Assembly (NCBI GenBank): GCA_965277415.1
Contig: CBDICS010000043.1
Coordinates: 1 to 64,000, forward strand
Direction of reading: 5' to 3'
DNA: 64,000 nucleotides
Origin: JAHDHW01 sp965277415
GTDB taxonomy: Bacteria > Bacteroidota > Bacteroidia > Chitinophagales > Saprospiraceae
The position numbers were made by a program, and so were the translations under genes. Shown in pieces: positions 24,112 to 34,413 of the stretch. Positions within the stretch are counted from its first letter, which is position 1, and the number at the start of each line of letters is the position of its first letter. The notes beneath the pieces are model-generated. The model was given only the letters and a program-made list of their open reading frames with translations. It was not told the DNA's origin and did not search any database.

Positions 24112-25707
24112 ATGAATTCTAAAAATCTATTTTTAAAAATTTTAAGTTTAACTATAATTTCTCTTTTCTTTCATGTTATTTGTGGGGCACAAAATAAAGG
24201 AAATGAAAATAAAACCTTCAAAAATAAAAGTGTTGTGACGGAGGGTCTTGATTTTGTTTGTAGCCCAATTCCTCAAATCTATCCAGGAGTAAATGATTTT
24301 AATAACCCAGAAAATATAGGTAAGATATTAGTTTCTGATTGGCAAGAAGGAGGATTTCATACAGATTACCAAACAGAAAATGGTAAAATGCAGATTAAGG
24401 CAATATTTGAAGGAGATATTGAAGATGGAACTCAAGCTTATTTTAAAGTTTTAGATCCAGATGATAAATCAACATATGAAACTGATACCGAAGAAAGAGA
24501 TAATAAATTTCCGTATCTTATTAGGTTAAACTATATGAATGTATATCCCAGTGATGATGACTCAACTAACGATATGATTTCTGTACCGATAATAAATAAT
24601 GAAGCAATAGCAGTATTTGAATTTTCAAGACAAAACTCTGGAGACAATTATGTTATTGAGGTAAGTTTAGATTCAAGTTTCCCTATTGATATAACAGCTC
24701 AATCAATTCCATATACAACATGGAAGAGGATTTATGTCGAGTATGATAGAATGTATACAAAAGGTTCTACATTAATGATGGATTTTACATCTGATGAAAA
24801 TAATGATGAAGACGATAGGCTTTTTGTAGAAAACTTAGATGATTTTTATGACTTGCTTCCAGGACAATTATTAACATTGTTTACAAAAGATGGAATTATA
24901 ACAGACAATATTAAATTTGTAGCTGTTGATAATTTAACTGAACCTTCCGCAATTTTTGTAGAAGATTTTAATGTTAATTATACAATTAAAAAATATACTG
25001 GAATATTAATTAATGGAGAAACAGAAGCATATAATATTGATGTTAACATACTAGAAGAGTATACACAAAAAGCCTATGGTAATGATACACATGGAGAAAT
25101 AAATGGTGGAGCATTTGTTGAGTTTAATACATTCAATCATGATGGAAGCGGATTTGCGCCAAAGTTTGGACCATTTACAGCAACATCTCTAGATTTAGAT
25201 CATTATATGGATCATTGGCAGCAAAATATTCCAAGTGCTCTCAATGATCCCATTCCTAATATTCAAGCATTTAATGTATTTTATCTTCTTGCAGGTACTG
25301 GGTATTTAGATGTTAATAATAATGCTCGGGCTGGAGTGGCTATCGAAGCATTTAACAGAACTTTAATTTCAGTTGGTGTTATTAATTCAGAAACTTTTTT
25401 AACAGAAACAGAAAGAGAAATTAAAAAAGGAGAAACAGTAGTACATGAATTTGGTCATCTTTTTAGTGTATATGCTGTACATGTTGACTCAAATGACCCT
25501 GTTCTAGGTGATGTCGATAATCATCATATAATTGATAATGATACTACTAATGACGATAAATGTCAAATGAGTTACCTTACTCATCCTTCTAATGGTATTT
25601 CTGAATATGACTTACTTAATACTATAGTAACAGATGGAAATGGAAATGAAGTCGAACAAATGGAGGGATGTTTGTGGGTCATAAGGAGGGCATTTGACCC
25701 TAGATAG
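24112..25707 (+). CDS. secreted HExxH putative metalloprotease
   Basis: A 531-aa protein with a signal peptide (MNSKNLFLKILSLTIISLFF, cleavage near ICGAQ). The body is Asp/Glu-rich and beta-like. Near the C-terminus ETVVHEFGHLFSVYAVHVD contains HEFGH (H445, E446, H449), the zinc-binding signature of metallopeptidases. A later His (H457) could be the third ligand, but spacing is not the metzincin HExxHxxGxxH. No type A or B T9SS domain is seen at the C-terminus. I cannot place it in a named peptidase family. It begins the island of secreted proteins and is followed 92 bases later by a small secreted protein. The fold and activity are inference from the motif. Confidence 0.6.
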   Translation: MNSKNLFLKILSLTIISLFFHVICGAQNKGNENKTFKNKSVVTEGLDFVCSPIPQIYPGVNDFNNPENIGKILVSDWQEGGFHTDYQTENGKMQIKAIFEGDIEDGTQAYFKVLDPDDKSTYETDTEERDNKFPYLIRLNYMNVYPSDDDSTNDMISVPIINNEAIAVFEFSRQNSGDNYVIEVSLDSSFPIDITAQSIPYTTWKRIYVEYDRMYTKGSTLMMDFTSDENNDEDDRLFVENLDDFYDLLPGQLLTLFTKDGIITDNIKFVAVDNLTEPSAIFVEDFNVNYTIKKYTGILINGETEAYNIDVNILEEYTQKAYGNDTHGEINGGAFVEFNTFNHDGSGFAPKFGPFTATSLDLDHYMDHWQQNIPSALNDPIPNIQAFNVFYLLAGTGYLDVNNNARAGVAIEAFNRTLISVGVINSETFLTETEREIKKGETVVHEFGHLFSVYAVHVDSNDPVLGDVDNHHIIDNDTTNDDKCQMSYLTHPSNGISEYDLLNTIVTDGNGNEVEQMEGCLWVIRRAFDPR

Positions 25708-25799
25708 ATTAGCAATGACTACATGAATCCTACTAATAAATATTTATCCTAACTATTTTATTTGTTTAAAATAATATGACCAACTAAAAAGTAAATAAT

Positions 25800-26264
25800 A
25801 TGAAAATCATTTTCACTCTATTTTTAATGATAAATATATGTGTCCTATCATATGGGCAATCAAATATATTTCAAGAGACTGACTCAATTAGGCTTTCAAT
25901 AAAATTAGATAAAGAAAATAAAAGCTGCTTTTTTAAAATCGTTAATAACAGTCAACGCTCTATTCAAACTTCTTCCATTGCAGAAACTTATAGTAGGATT
26001 GTCTTTATTGATGAAAAAGGTAGATTACTATATAACTTTTATAATTCTACCTTTGTATCAATTATTATTACTCCAGGAGAAACAAGAACTTGGGAGCATA
26101 ATTATGTCTGGACTATAATAGAAAGAATTGAAGAAAGTAATATTAAAAACCCAAGTTTTTATTGGAGTTTATTTGATAAATCCGAAATCCTTCCTCCTCC
26201 TCACTTAAAATTTGAAGATATGTATAAGAATTATCGTTCCAATCTAATTAAAATAGAATTTTAG
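25800..26264 (+). CDS. small secreted protein, BsuPI-like immunoglobulin-type fold
   Basis: A 154-aa protein with a signal peptide (MKIIFTLFLMINICVLSYGQ). The mature part has the pattern of a single beta-sandwich: RLSIKLDKENKSCFFKIVNN, SRIVFIDEKGRLLYNF, ITPGETRTWEHNYVW. The central -D-GRLLY- and PGE-TRTWEH steps resemble intracellular proteinase inhibitor BsuPI-type domains. It is related in layout to the 145-aa protein at 35456-35890 (NLINSSESTINV, RLEIYNTDGILI, VDPGTNQIWTYKI). Its place directly after an HExxH protein would fit an inhibitor or chaperone role, but this is speculative. Confidence 0.55.
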   Translation: MKIIFTLFLMINICVLSYGQSNIFQETDSIRLSIKLDKENKSCFFKIVNNSQRSIQTSSIAETYSRIVFIDEKGRLLYNFYNSTFVSIIITPGETRTWEHNYVWTIIERIEESNIKNPSFYWSLFDKSEILPPPHLKFEDMYKNYRSNLIKIEF

Positions 26265-26468
26265 TACTTCTGAGATTGTTCTCGAATTCACTTGTTTAAT
26301 TTCTAGGATAATTTCGTGTTATTAATTTTCATTGCAAAATATTTAATAACGAATTATCTAATTAGAAGTCTTACGTCTTTGATAAAAACAGTTAAGACAG
26401 ATTTAAGTTGGTCTCTTGGCTTTCTCAAATTACATGATCTTTTCCAACAAAAATGAAAATATAAAAAT

Positions 26469-29400
26469 ATGAACAAGATTATCTCAAGGTATTTATTTGC
26501 CCTCGCCCTTCAAATGTTTTTTTTTATAAACCTCAATGGCCAAAACATAACTTCAGAATTAATTAATGTCTGTAATATCAACACACCCGACGGAGCTATT
26601 CACCTCACCGTAAATGATGTTGACATTAACAATCCTTCTCCATTCCAATTTATCTGGACTGACCAAGATGAAAACGAAATTCTAAATGAAACAAACCAAG
26701 ATGGAATAAGTGAACTACTTAATCTTTCCCTAGGCGAATATTGTGTAGAAGTTATAAATGGAGATGGATGTCGTGCAGCAGGTTGTTTTAATATTGAAAA
26801 TATCTCCGACCCCAACTTCGCCATCCAAATCAACAACGTTGACTGTATCTGTCCCGGAGGAGAAGGTACAATCGACATCAGTATAACTGGGGACTCAGGC
26901 CCATACACTTTTTTCTGGACTTCCCCTGACGGTGAACCGGGAGATGAAGAGGATTTTATAACTAATGAACTTGGACTTCATATTATTATTGTGACAAATA
27001 GTCTTGGGTGTACTGTTGGGGAAGAACTTTCAGTCTACTCCTGTAACTTTGATTTTGAAGACTTTGATGTTGAAGTATCAAATAGTTGCGATGGAGGAAA
27101 TTCTGGAAGTATAAGAGTCGAAGCATCAAATGTTGGTGGTTTACCTTACTCTTTTATTTGGTCAGACGATTCTGGAATAATCCTGCAAGATATTAGTGCC
27201 AATGGAATTGGTATGATTGATGGGCTTTCTGAAGGAATCTATAATTTAACAGTACTTACCAGCAATGGCTGTGAAGCGAACTCTTACGATTTAATTATTG
27301 AAGGGCCATTTTTTGCTCCAGAAATTGATTATTTGATTAGCCCAGAGACAGTAGCTGGAAACCAAGATGGTTCAATAGAACTTAATTTAACTGGAGGTTC
27401 TACACCTTTTACTTTTCTTTGGAGTAATGGTGCAACTACTCAGAGTATTTATAATTTAAGCTATGGTGCTTATTCCGTTGAAATATTTTATGGAATAGAG
27501 TGTATGGCGGAATTACAATTCAATCTTACCAATTGCGAAAATTTAGATGGCCAGATTGACTTATCGCATTCGATTACCCCAATGACTACGAATTTAAATG
27601 ATGCCGCAATTGATTTAACTATAGAAAATCCTGATGGCTATGGATTTAATTTTAACTGGTTAAAAGTTGGATATCCACTTTTTTCTGCCAATACAGAAGA
27701 CATTAATAGTCTGGATGAAGGAACATATTGTGTTGTTATTTCTCATCCAGTCTGTTCAGACGTACAAACTCAAAAATGTTTTACCATTTGTAATTTTGGC
27801 CTAGAATTAAAATCTGGCACATTAAATGATTGCTTAGGTACAACATTAAAAGCATTTCCTCTATCTAATTCTAACATGCAATTTTCTTTTCTTTGGTCTA
27901 ATGGTTCAACGGATCAACAAATCGATGTTTTATACGACCAAGAATACTGTGTTACTGTCTTTGATAACTCAGGATGCCAAGCTAGCCTCTGTACAACTGT
28001 ATCACTACCTCCTTTAGAGTTAGAATTAGCAGTAGAGGATGTTGTGCTTGGTGGATCCAATGGCAACGTCACTGCTTCAGTAAGTGGAGGTTTTATATCT
28101 GAACCTTATTCTTACCAGTGGAACACTGGATCAAGCTCTCATAAAATCATCAATCTACCTACTGGCGAATACAGTGTTACAGTTACAGATTATTGTGGCA
28201 ACACAATTTCTAGTTCTGCTACAGTTTACTGCGAAATAAATAACAATCTTGTTGAGGCGGATATATCACAACCATCTTGCTCAGGTAACAGTAGTTTGGG
28301 AGAAATAGACTTAGAGGTCTATGTATCTAATAATTCTTATTTGTGGAATAATGGAGAAACAACAGAAGATCTTGCTGATCTGATCGCCGGAGAATATTGT
28401 GTTACAATAACGAATATTCCAACTAATTGTGAGTATACCGAATGTTTTACTATTGATGCAAATACAAAATCTGATTTTGACTTTGATTTTGAAATTACTC
28501 CTGGATGCCTTGGTGGGTCAGAAGGGTCTATTACCGCATATGTCAATGAAGGTTTTGGTGATTATACCTATATTTGGCGAAGGGGGTTTGGGGGACTCGA
28601 GGTGCTTAGCAATGAACAAACCTTAGAAAACGCTTCACCTGATTGGTATGTAGTTATTGCCACAGATGATCTAGGATGTTTTGATTATGAGTATGTATTC
28701 TTACCTATTTCTTTAAACTCGGTTAATTTTGACGTTACTTTGAGCTCCACTCAAATATGTCCAACTGATGAATTCGTCACAGCTAGTATTGAAAATATTA
28801 CAGGAGGGCAAGAACCTTACGAATATGCATGGAGAAGCTATCCTAGCTACCAACTTATTTCTGAAGAACAGACTACAGACATATCAAGCGCTGGCTGGTA
28901 TATTATAGAAGTTATTGGAGACGCAGGTTGTCATACAGAACAAGTAATTTATGTTGGAACTTCTTCATTGCAAATTAGTGGAGCTAATATTGAAAATGTT
29001 TGTGGAAATAATCCAGGTTCAATTGAAGTTTTAACTTTAGGTGGAGTCGAACCATTAGCATACCTATGGGAGACTAATGAAACTAATCCAATACTAAGTG
29101 TATCAAGTGGCGGAGAGTATTCTGTGACTGTTACAGATGCAGTAGGTTGTACCGTTACGGTATCATCATTAATAGTAGAGGAAGGTCAGAATGTTGGAAT
29201 ATGGCCAATAAGTCCCAATCTTTCTCAAAGTAACACCCCCATTTGCCCTGGAGCAAATAATGGTTTTATCGAACCCGTAGTTACAGGTACTAATCCCTAC
29301 CCAATTTCTTATGAATGGAGTAATGGCACTACAGAAAAAGACATATACTCATTAACTGCTGGGGCGTATACTTTAACTGCAACTAATGGCGCAGGTTGTT

Positions 29401-31331
29401 CAGATGAATACACTTTTGAAATTTTAGAATCTTATCTCAATGTCTCCCTTCAAGATTTAGGAGGTTCTGCACCAAACTTAAGTATTGGTTTTATTGATAT
29501 AGAGCCCTATTCAGGGAGCGCAGCTGAGCCATATACCTACGAATGGAGTAATGGAGCGACTACTCAAGACATTACGACTCTTTCTTCCGGAAACTATACT
29601 GTTACCATAACTGATGTTAATGGGTGTACATATAGTGAATCTTATTTTGTCCCTCAATGTGGCGTATCTGGTTATACTCCTATATCTATTTCGACTTCTG
29701 TAGTACCTGCGACGACAGAACCTCCATCTAATGATGGGCAAATTGAAGTAACTATCTCAGGAGGGATCGGACCTTATAATATTGAATGGACAAATCCGAA
29801 CAATCCTGATTTTTTTATTACTGAAAACACTTATCAAACGACTATTAGTCTTACAAATCTTGCACCAGGAGATTATTTTATAAACGTGACTGATGGATGC
29901 TCAGAGGATAAAGGGTGGCGTCCAATAAGAAGATGCAAAGATTTATATTTGGAGTTAGAAAATCATGTTGATATCTGTCCAGATGGAAATAATCCTGGTT
30001 CAATAACAATGTCAGTAAATGGTTCTGACTACAGTGGTCTTATTCCGCCATATGAATATAGATGGAGTAAATTGTCGAATCTTGGAAATGATATTAACCT
30101 TGAAATAGGAGAATCAAATTCTAATACAATAACACTTTCGGATATTACTTCAGGAGGAATATATTGCCTGTATGTAACTACTTATGCAGGCTGTGAAATA
30201 GAACGAGAATGTCATCAAATAATTAAAACTTTTGATGTAAACAGAAACCCTGATGCAAATGGTCAATGTTCTTATACTTATTCATGTCCAGGAGGTGATT
30301 CTAATACAATTACGGAAGATTTGGAATTTGTGTTGACAGGTCCAGATACAGATGAAAGATGTCGAGCATATATTCATTGTCCATTTGAAGAATTAAATCC
30401 TTTTGACTATGATCCTAACATGACAATTTTAGGTCAAGAATATTGGGTAGAAGATGGACCTCCTGATAATAATGGTTATTGTCCAGCCTATCTTGTTTGC
30501 GGATTTGAATCTTTTTTAGGTACTGTTTATATTGAAGTTTTAAATGAACAGGCCCTACTTCCTTGTGATCAACTTGATGATATTATTATAGACGGAGGAG
30601 GAGATGGTGATTCAGGGGATAATGAGTGTCCTGGTTGTATTGGCTCCTGTACTTATACCTATAATGATGACTGTACCTATAATGAAGTTTGTGTTCAAAC
30701 AGGTACAATAGTAAGTGAAAACAATCTTACTAGTTATGATTTGTGTATAGAATACGTAAATGCAAATGGATTTTGTGGGTATAATATTTGGGAATATTGT
30801 CCAAAAGATTGTGATGACTTAATCAATGTTATTTTTGTATGTGATAACGACCAGACTGTATGCAATGAAACTCCTTTAAACAATGCAATTGATGATTATG
30901 GCTATTCTGTTGATTGTTCTAGTGGGAGTTGCTGCGCAGAACTTACAAATGTATTCGAAATATGTGAGCCATGTACAGGCTTCTTATCTGATGAAGAACT
31001 GGAAAAGCTACAAGAAAGTGAAGACGAATGGTTAGAATCATTTAGAAATAAAAAATTAATTTCTGACAATTTAAATGTAAAAATATCTCCTAATCCTTTT
31101 ACAAAGAGTTTTTGGGCAAAAATTGATGTATCAAGTAGTAGTAAAGTAAATATTACGATGGTTGATATTCTTGGAAAAGAAATTTTGAATCAAACTCATT
31201 TTATTTACAAAGGAACCAATACCATTGAATTTTCTGATTTGCAAAATTTAAATACTGGTGTATATCAGGTGTTTGTAATAGATGAGTATGGAAATCAAGC
31301 TATTCAAAAAGTAGTTTATCAATCAGAATAG
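26469..31331 (+). CDS. giant SprB-repeat surface protein with type A T9SS sorting domain
   Basis: A 1620-aa secreted protein. Residues 1-25 are a signal peptide ending LNGQ. From about 40 to 1270 it carries some 15 SprB-type repeats with the unit GG-x-PY-x-WSNG-TTxxI-xxL-xxG-Y-VTVTD-xxGC; the clearest are EPYTYEWSNGATTQDITTLS and EPYSYQWNTGSSSHKI. A Cys-rich non-repeat block follows (about 1270-1510, many CPG/CTYTY motifs). The end, VKISPNPFTKSFWAKIDVS, VDILGKEIL, LNTGVYQVFVID, is a type A C-terminal signal for the type IX system. SprB-like proteins are mobile adhesins for gliding or attachment. Thirteen bases separate it from the next gene. Confidence 0.9.
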   Translation: MNKIISRYLFALALQMFFFINLNGQNITSELINVCNINTPDGAIHLTVNDVDINNPSPFQFIWTDQDENEILNETNQDGISELLNLSLGEYCVEVINGDGCRAAGCFNIENISDPNFAIQINNVDCICPGGEGTIDISITGDSGPYTFFWTSPDGEPGDEEDFITNELGLHIIIVTNSLGCTVGEELSVYSCNFDFEDFDVEVSNSCDGGNSGSIRVEASNVGGLPYSFIWSDDSGIILQDISANGIGMIDGLSEGIYNLTVLTSNGCEANSYDLIIEGPFFAPEIDYLISPETVAGNQDGSIELNLTGGSTPFTFLWSNGATTQSIYNLSYGAYSVEIFYGIECMAELQFNLTNCENLDGQIDLSHSITPMTTNLNDAAIDLTIENPDGYGFNFNWLKVGYPLFSANTEDINSLDEGTYCVVISHPVCSDVQTQKCFTICNFGLELKSGTLNDCLGTTLKAFPLSNSNMQFSFLWSNGSTDQQIDVLYDQEYCVTVFDNSGCQASLCTTVSLPPLELELAVEDVVLGGSNGNVTASVSGGFISEPYSYQWNTGSSSHKIINLPTGEYSVTVTDYCGNTISSSATVYCEINNNLVEADISQPSCSGNSSLGEIDLEVYVSNNSYLWNNGETTEDLADLIAGEYCVTITNIPTNCEYTECFTIDANTKSDFDFDFEITPGCLGGSEGSITAYVNEGFGDYTYIWRRGFGGLEVLSNEQTLENASPDWYVVIATDDLGCFDYEYVFLPISLNSVNFDVTLSSTQICPTDEFVTASIENITGGQEPYEYAWRSYPSYQLISEEQTTDISSAGWYIIEVIGDAGCHTEQVIYVGTSSLQISGANIENVCGNNPGSIEVLTLGGVEPLAYLWETNETNPILSVSSGGEYSVTVTDAVGCTVTVSSLIVEEGQNVGIWPISPNLSQSNTPICPGANNGFIEPVVTGTNPYPISYEWSNGTTEKDIYSLTAGAYTLTATNGAGCSDEYTFEILESYLNVSLQDLGGSAPNLSIGFIDIEPYSGSAAEPYTYEWSNGATTQDITTLSSGNYTVTITDVNGCTYSESYFVPQCGVSGYTPISISTSVVPATTEPPSNDGQIEVTISGGIGPYNIEWTNPNNPDFFITENTYQTTISLTNLAPGDYFINVTDGCSEDKGWRPIRRCKDLYLELENHVDICPDGNNPGSITMSVNGSDYSGLIPPYEYRWSKLSNLGNDINLEIGESNSNTITLSDITSGGIYCLYVTTYAGCEIERECHQIIKTFDVNRNPDANGQCSYTYSCPGGDSNTITEDLEFVLTGPDTDERCRAYIHCPFEELNPFDYDPNMTILGQEYWVEDGPPDNNGYCPAYLVCGFESFLGTVYIEVLNEQALLPCDQLDDIIIDGGGDGDSGDNECPGCIGSCTYTYNDDCTYNEVCVQTGTIVSENNLTSYDLCIEYVNANGFCGYNIWEYCPKDCDDLINVIFVCDNDQTVCNETPLNNAIDDYGYSVDCSSGSCCAELTNVFEICEPCTGFLSDEELEKLQESEDEWLESFRNKKLISDNLNVKISPNPFTKSFWAKIDVSSSSKVNITMVDILGKEILNQTHFIYKGTNTIEFSDLQNLNTGVYQVFVIDEYGNQAIQKVVYQSE

Positions 31332-31343
31332 TTATATTAGAAG

Positions 31344-34304
31344 ATGAAAATCAGACTACATAAAACTTATTTAGGGATTTTTTATCTATGGTTGACAATT
31401 ACTTTGCTACTTCTTACAACTGTAAGTTTTTCACAATCTGTGAAATATGTTTCTTCTGAGGTATATATCAATCAGCCTGATAGTCTAAGATTAGGAACAT
31501 TAAATTTCTCTGATTGTAGTAGAACAGATATATTTGCTTTCGGATTTGAAATAAACGCTCCTTATACTGATATTACGTTGGATAGCGATAGCAATTATTA
31601 CTATTACCGATCATTAACTGTAGATGGAGCTGGATTTGAAAATAAACTGTTTTTATTTGAATTTCATCCTGACTATATATATACAGGCTTAGTAGTTGGG
31701 CAATTTAACGAACCTAAAGAAGGCATGACCTGTGATAAACAAGGAAGAATCTATCTGGCAGGTGAAGGATTGAGTGTTTGGAATGGAGGACAAATAATAG
31801 ACCTTGGAGCTTTGCCTTCATTAATGCATTGTCGGGGAGACCTTACTTTCCGCCAAGGAAAATTATATCTTTCCTCTATCAATAACACCTTAGTAGAAGT
31901 TGATCTGGATAATCCTATGAATAGCTCAGTAGTCATGACTTTTCCACCTGGCACACCTGAGGTACATGGTCTTGCAACAGTTAACCTGGAATGTGATAGC
32001 GTAGAGACTTATGCAGTAGCTTCTATACCTTTTGGAGGTGGATCGACCATATACCGGATTGATTTTGATACCTGGACTTTAGAAGAGATTTGCCAGTATG
32101 ATTTTTATATTACCGGATTGGCCTCTTATGATGAATGTATATTTCCGGATTGTACCATCTTAGTAGATTTAGATGCAGATGATAGTTCAGGAGCAATTGG
32201 TTCAAAGGATTTTAGATACGAACAGGCCTGTACTTTTCCTTTACCGATTACAGATACAGATGTGAGCCTACATTCTGATTTGGAGATGATTGATTCCATA
32301 GAAATAAGATTGATCAATCCATTTAATGCAAATGAGTTTCTTTCTCTAGCATCAGGTTTTAATTTAGATATAGTTCAAGCTAATCCGCATAAATTGATTT
32401 TGATTAATAATGGTAATACTGAACTGAATGACTTTGCAACAGCATTAGCTGCGGTCTTATACCATAATGATCATCCAACTTTTGTTTATGGAGAACGAGT
32501 CATCGAAGTTAAAGCACATTTTGGTTTTTATCAAAGCACTATAGCAAGATCTTATATCCCTATAAATGAGGTAACTATTAATCCTTCCCTGATGATTGAT
32601 TCTGTTTCCTGTTATGGTCTTTCGGATGGTTCTATAAGTAGTACACCTAGTGGAGGGACAGCACCATATGGTTTTATATGGAGCAATGGAGAGCATGAAG
32701 CCAGCATTGATAATATAAGTGCCGGTCTCTATAATTTGACAATCACAGATGCTTTTGCTTGTTCCAGTGATTTCGAAATAAGCTTAGATCAGGCAGATAG
32801 TTTAGTTCTTACTATTATTAATCCTTCGGTTGATACCATTTGTAATCTAGCAGGTATACTCGCGGCTGAACCTATGGGAGGAACGGGGGCTTATGAATAT
32901 TCTTGGAGTAATGGATTTGATGGAATAGAAAATGACCAATTAGCTCCGGGCAACTATTCGCTTACCCTGACGGATGCCAATGGATGTACAGCTATAGCTA
33001 ACTATACCCTTGTCGAAGGAACTGATCTAATAAATACCATTAGCGAAACGCCTTGTTATAACACTACATATGTAGTAAACGGACAAGACTATACTACGGA
33101 CACTTCTTTTTGCTTGGCTTATACATTGGCCAATGGTTGTGATTCTTTAGAATGTTACACCTTAGATTTTTATGAAGAAAACAGTAATACGATTTTAGAA
33201 CATATTTGTACAGGAGATTCTGTCTTAATTGAAGGAATCTATTATTCATCTGATACCATAATTGATTTTGTTTATACAGATATCAATGGTTGTGATAGTA
33301 TACTTGTTTATGATTTGACTCTTTTTGAAACGCCAATCATCAATTTTGAAACGACTGGTACTTTATGCGAAGATGAAGAGGTCTTGATTGAAGTGAATGG
33401 CTTTCAGACCTATACCTGGTCAACTAATGCAACAGGCGATTTTCTGATCATTGATCAGGCAGGTACTTATCAAGTAACCGTTACAGATGATAATAATTGT
33501 ACTGCAACAGATGCCATAGTGATCTATGATCCGGAAATAAGCATCTACACCAGTTCTTTTGATCCTTCCTGTTATGAATCTGAAGATGGACTGATCGTGA
33601 TAGATTCCTTAGTCGGTGGGCAAGCCCCCTATAGTACTCGATTGAATAATGGCCCAAGCTCGTCCAATATGATATTCGACAATCTGACTGCTGGCGAATA
33701 CTTCATAGAGATTCAAGATGCCCAAGGCTGTATTGCAGAAATTAATCTTGAGCTTTTTCAGGCAGATCAAATTGAAATACAGATACAAGACCAGTTTACA
33801 ACATTTCCAGGCGGATCAATCGACCTGAGTATTGAGACAAATGCAGCAACGGCTCAAGTATCATGGTCACCTATAGACTTCCTGCCCTGCCCTACTTGTT
33901 TCGAAAATACGATTAGCCCTACTTATTCCATTGCATATGAAGTGACGATTATAGATGCTGATGGATGTATAGTTCAAAAAACAATCAGCATTAATTTATC
34001 AGAAACAATCGACATCTATGTCCCTAATATTTTTTCACCTAATGATGATGGACATAATGATATCCTTACCGTCTATGCCGCACCCAATGCAGTGAGAAAC
34101 ATCATCAATTTAACCATTATGAGTCGGAATGGCCATGCTGTTTATCAAGCCCAAAATTTCTTACCAAATGATAATAGTTTAGCATGGGATGGCACTTTTT
34201 TAGGTAAAGAAGCACAGACAGGTGTATATATACTTTACATCACTTATGAGAACAGTCTAGGGCAAATAAAACAGGAAATTCACGATTTAACTTTGGTGCG
34301 ATAA
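31344..34304 (+). CDS. SprB/PKD-repeat protein with type B (CHU_C) T9SS sorting domain
   Basis: A 986-aa protein. It has a hydrophobic N-terminal signal (LGIFYLWLTITLLLLTT, cleavage near SFSQ), then about 230 residues resembling a WD/Kelch-like or lipid-free beta-propeller segment (FDCDKQGRIYLAGEG-like, RQGKLYLSSINNTLVEVDLD). A domain around 270-400 follows, then two SprB repeats (GGTAPYGFIWSNGEHEASID, GGTGAYEYSWSNGFDGIEND) and more Cys-containing repeats. The last 90 residues, VPNIFSPNDDGHNDIL, IMSRNGHAVYQA, AWDGTFLGKEAQTGVYILYI, are the gliding-motility-associated C-terminal domain (type B sorting signal). It is 12 bases after the 1620-aa gene, so they form an operon. Role: cell-surface adhesin or structural partner of that protein. 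Confidence 0.88.
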   Translation: MKIRLHKTYLGIFYLWLTITLLLLTTVSFSQSVKYVSSEVYINQPDSLRLGTLNFSDCSRTDIFAFGFEINAPYTDITLDSDSNYYYYRSLTVDGAGFENKLFLFEFHPDYIYTGLVVGQFNEPKEGMTCDKQGRIYLAGEGLSVWNGGQIIDLGALPSLMHCRGDLTFRQGKLYLSSINNTLVEVDLDNPMNSSVVMTFPPGTPEVHGLATVNLECDSVETYAVASIPFGGGSTIYRIDFDTWTLEEICQYDFYITGLASYDECIFPDCTILVDLDADDSSGAIGSKDFRYEQACTFPLPITDTDVSLHSDLEMIDSIEIRLINPFNANEFLSLASGFNLDIVQANPHKLILINNGNTELNDFATALAAVLYHNDHPTFVYGERVIEVKAHFGFYQSTIARSYIPINEVTINPSLMIDSVSCYGLSDGSISSTPSGGTAPYGFIWSNGEHEASIDNISAGLYNLTITDAFACSSDFEISLDQADSLVLTIINPSVDTICNLAGILAAEPMGGTGAYEYSWSNGFDGIENDQLAPGNYSLTLTDANGCTAIANYTLVEGTDLINTISETPCYNTTYVVNGQDYTTDTSFCLAYTLANGCDSLECYTLDFYEENSNTILEHICTGDSVLIEGIYYSSDTIIDFVYTDINGCDSILVYDLTLFETPIINFETTGTLCEDEEVLIEVNGFQTYTWSTNATGDFLIIDQAGTYQVTVTDDNNCTATDAIVIYDPEISIYTSSFDPSCYESEDGLIVIDSLVGGQAPYSTRLNNGPSSSNMIFDNLTAGEYFIEIQDAQGCIAEINLELFQADQIEIQIQDQFTTFPGGSIDLSIETNAATAQVSWSPIDFLPCPTCFENTISPTYSIAYEVTIIDADGCIVQKTISINLSETIDIYVPNIFSPNDDGHNDILTVYAAPNAVRNIINLTIMSRNGHAVYQAQNFLPNDNSLAWDGTFLGKEAQTGVYILYITYENSLGQIKQEIHDLTLVR

Positions 34305-34413
34305 ATCATTTTAGAAGCCTCTCATAACAATTATTCAATTAATACTGACTAATAACTGATCAAGTTAATTGAGCATGAAAAAGAATTAATATCTTTCAAT
34401 TAAAATTAAAAAA

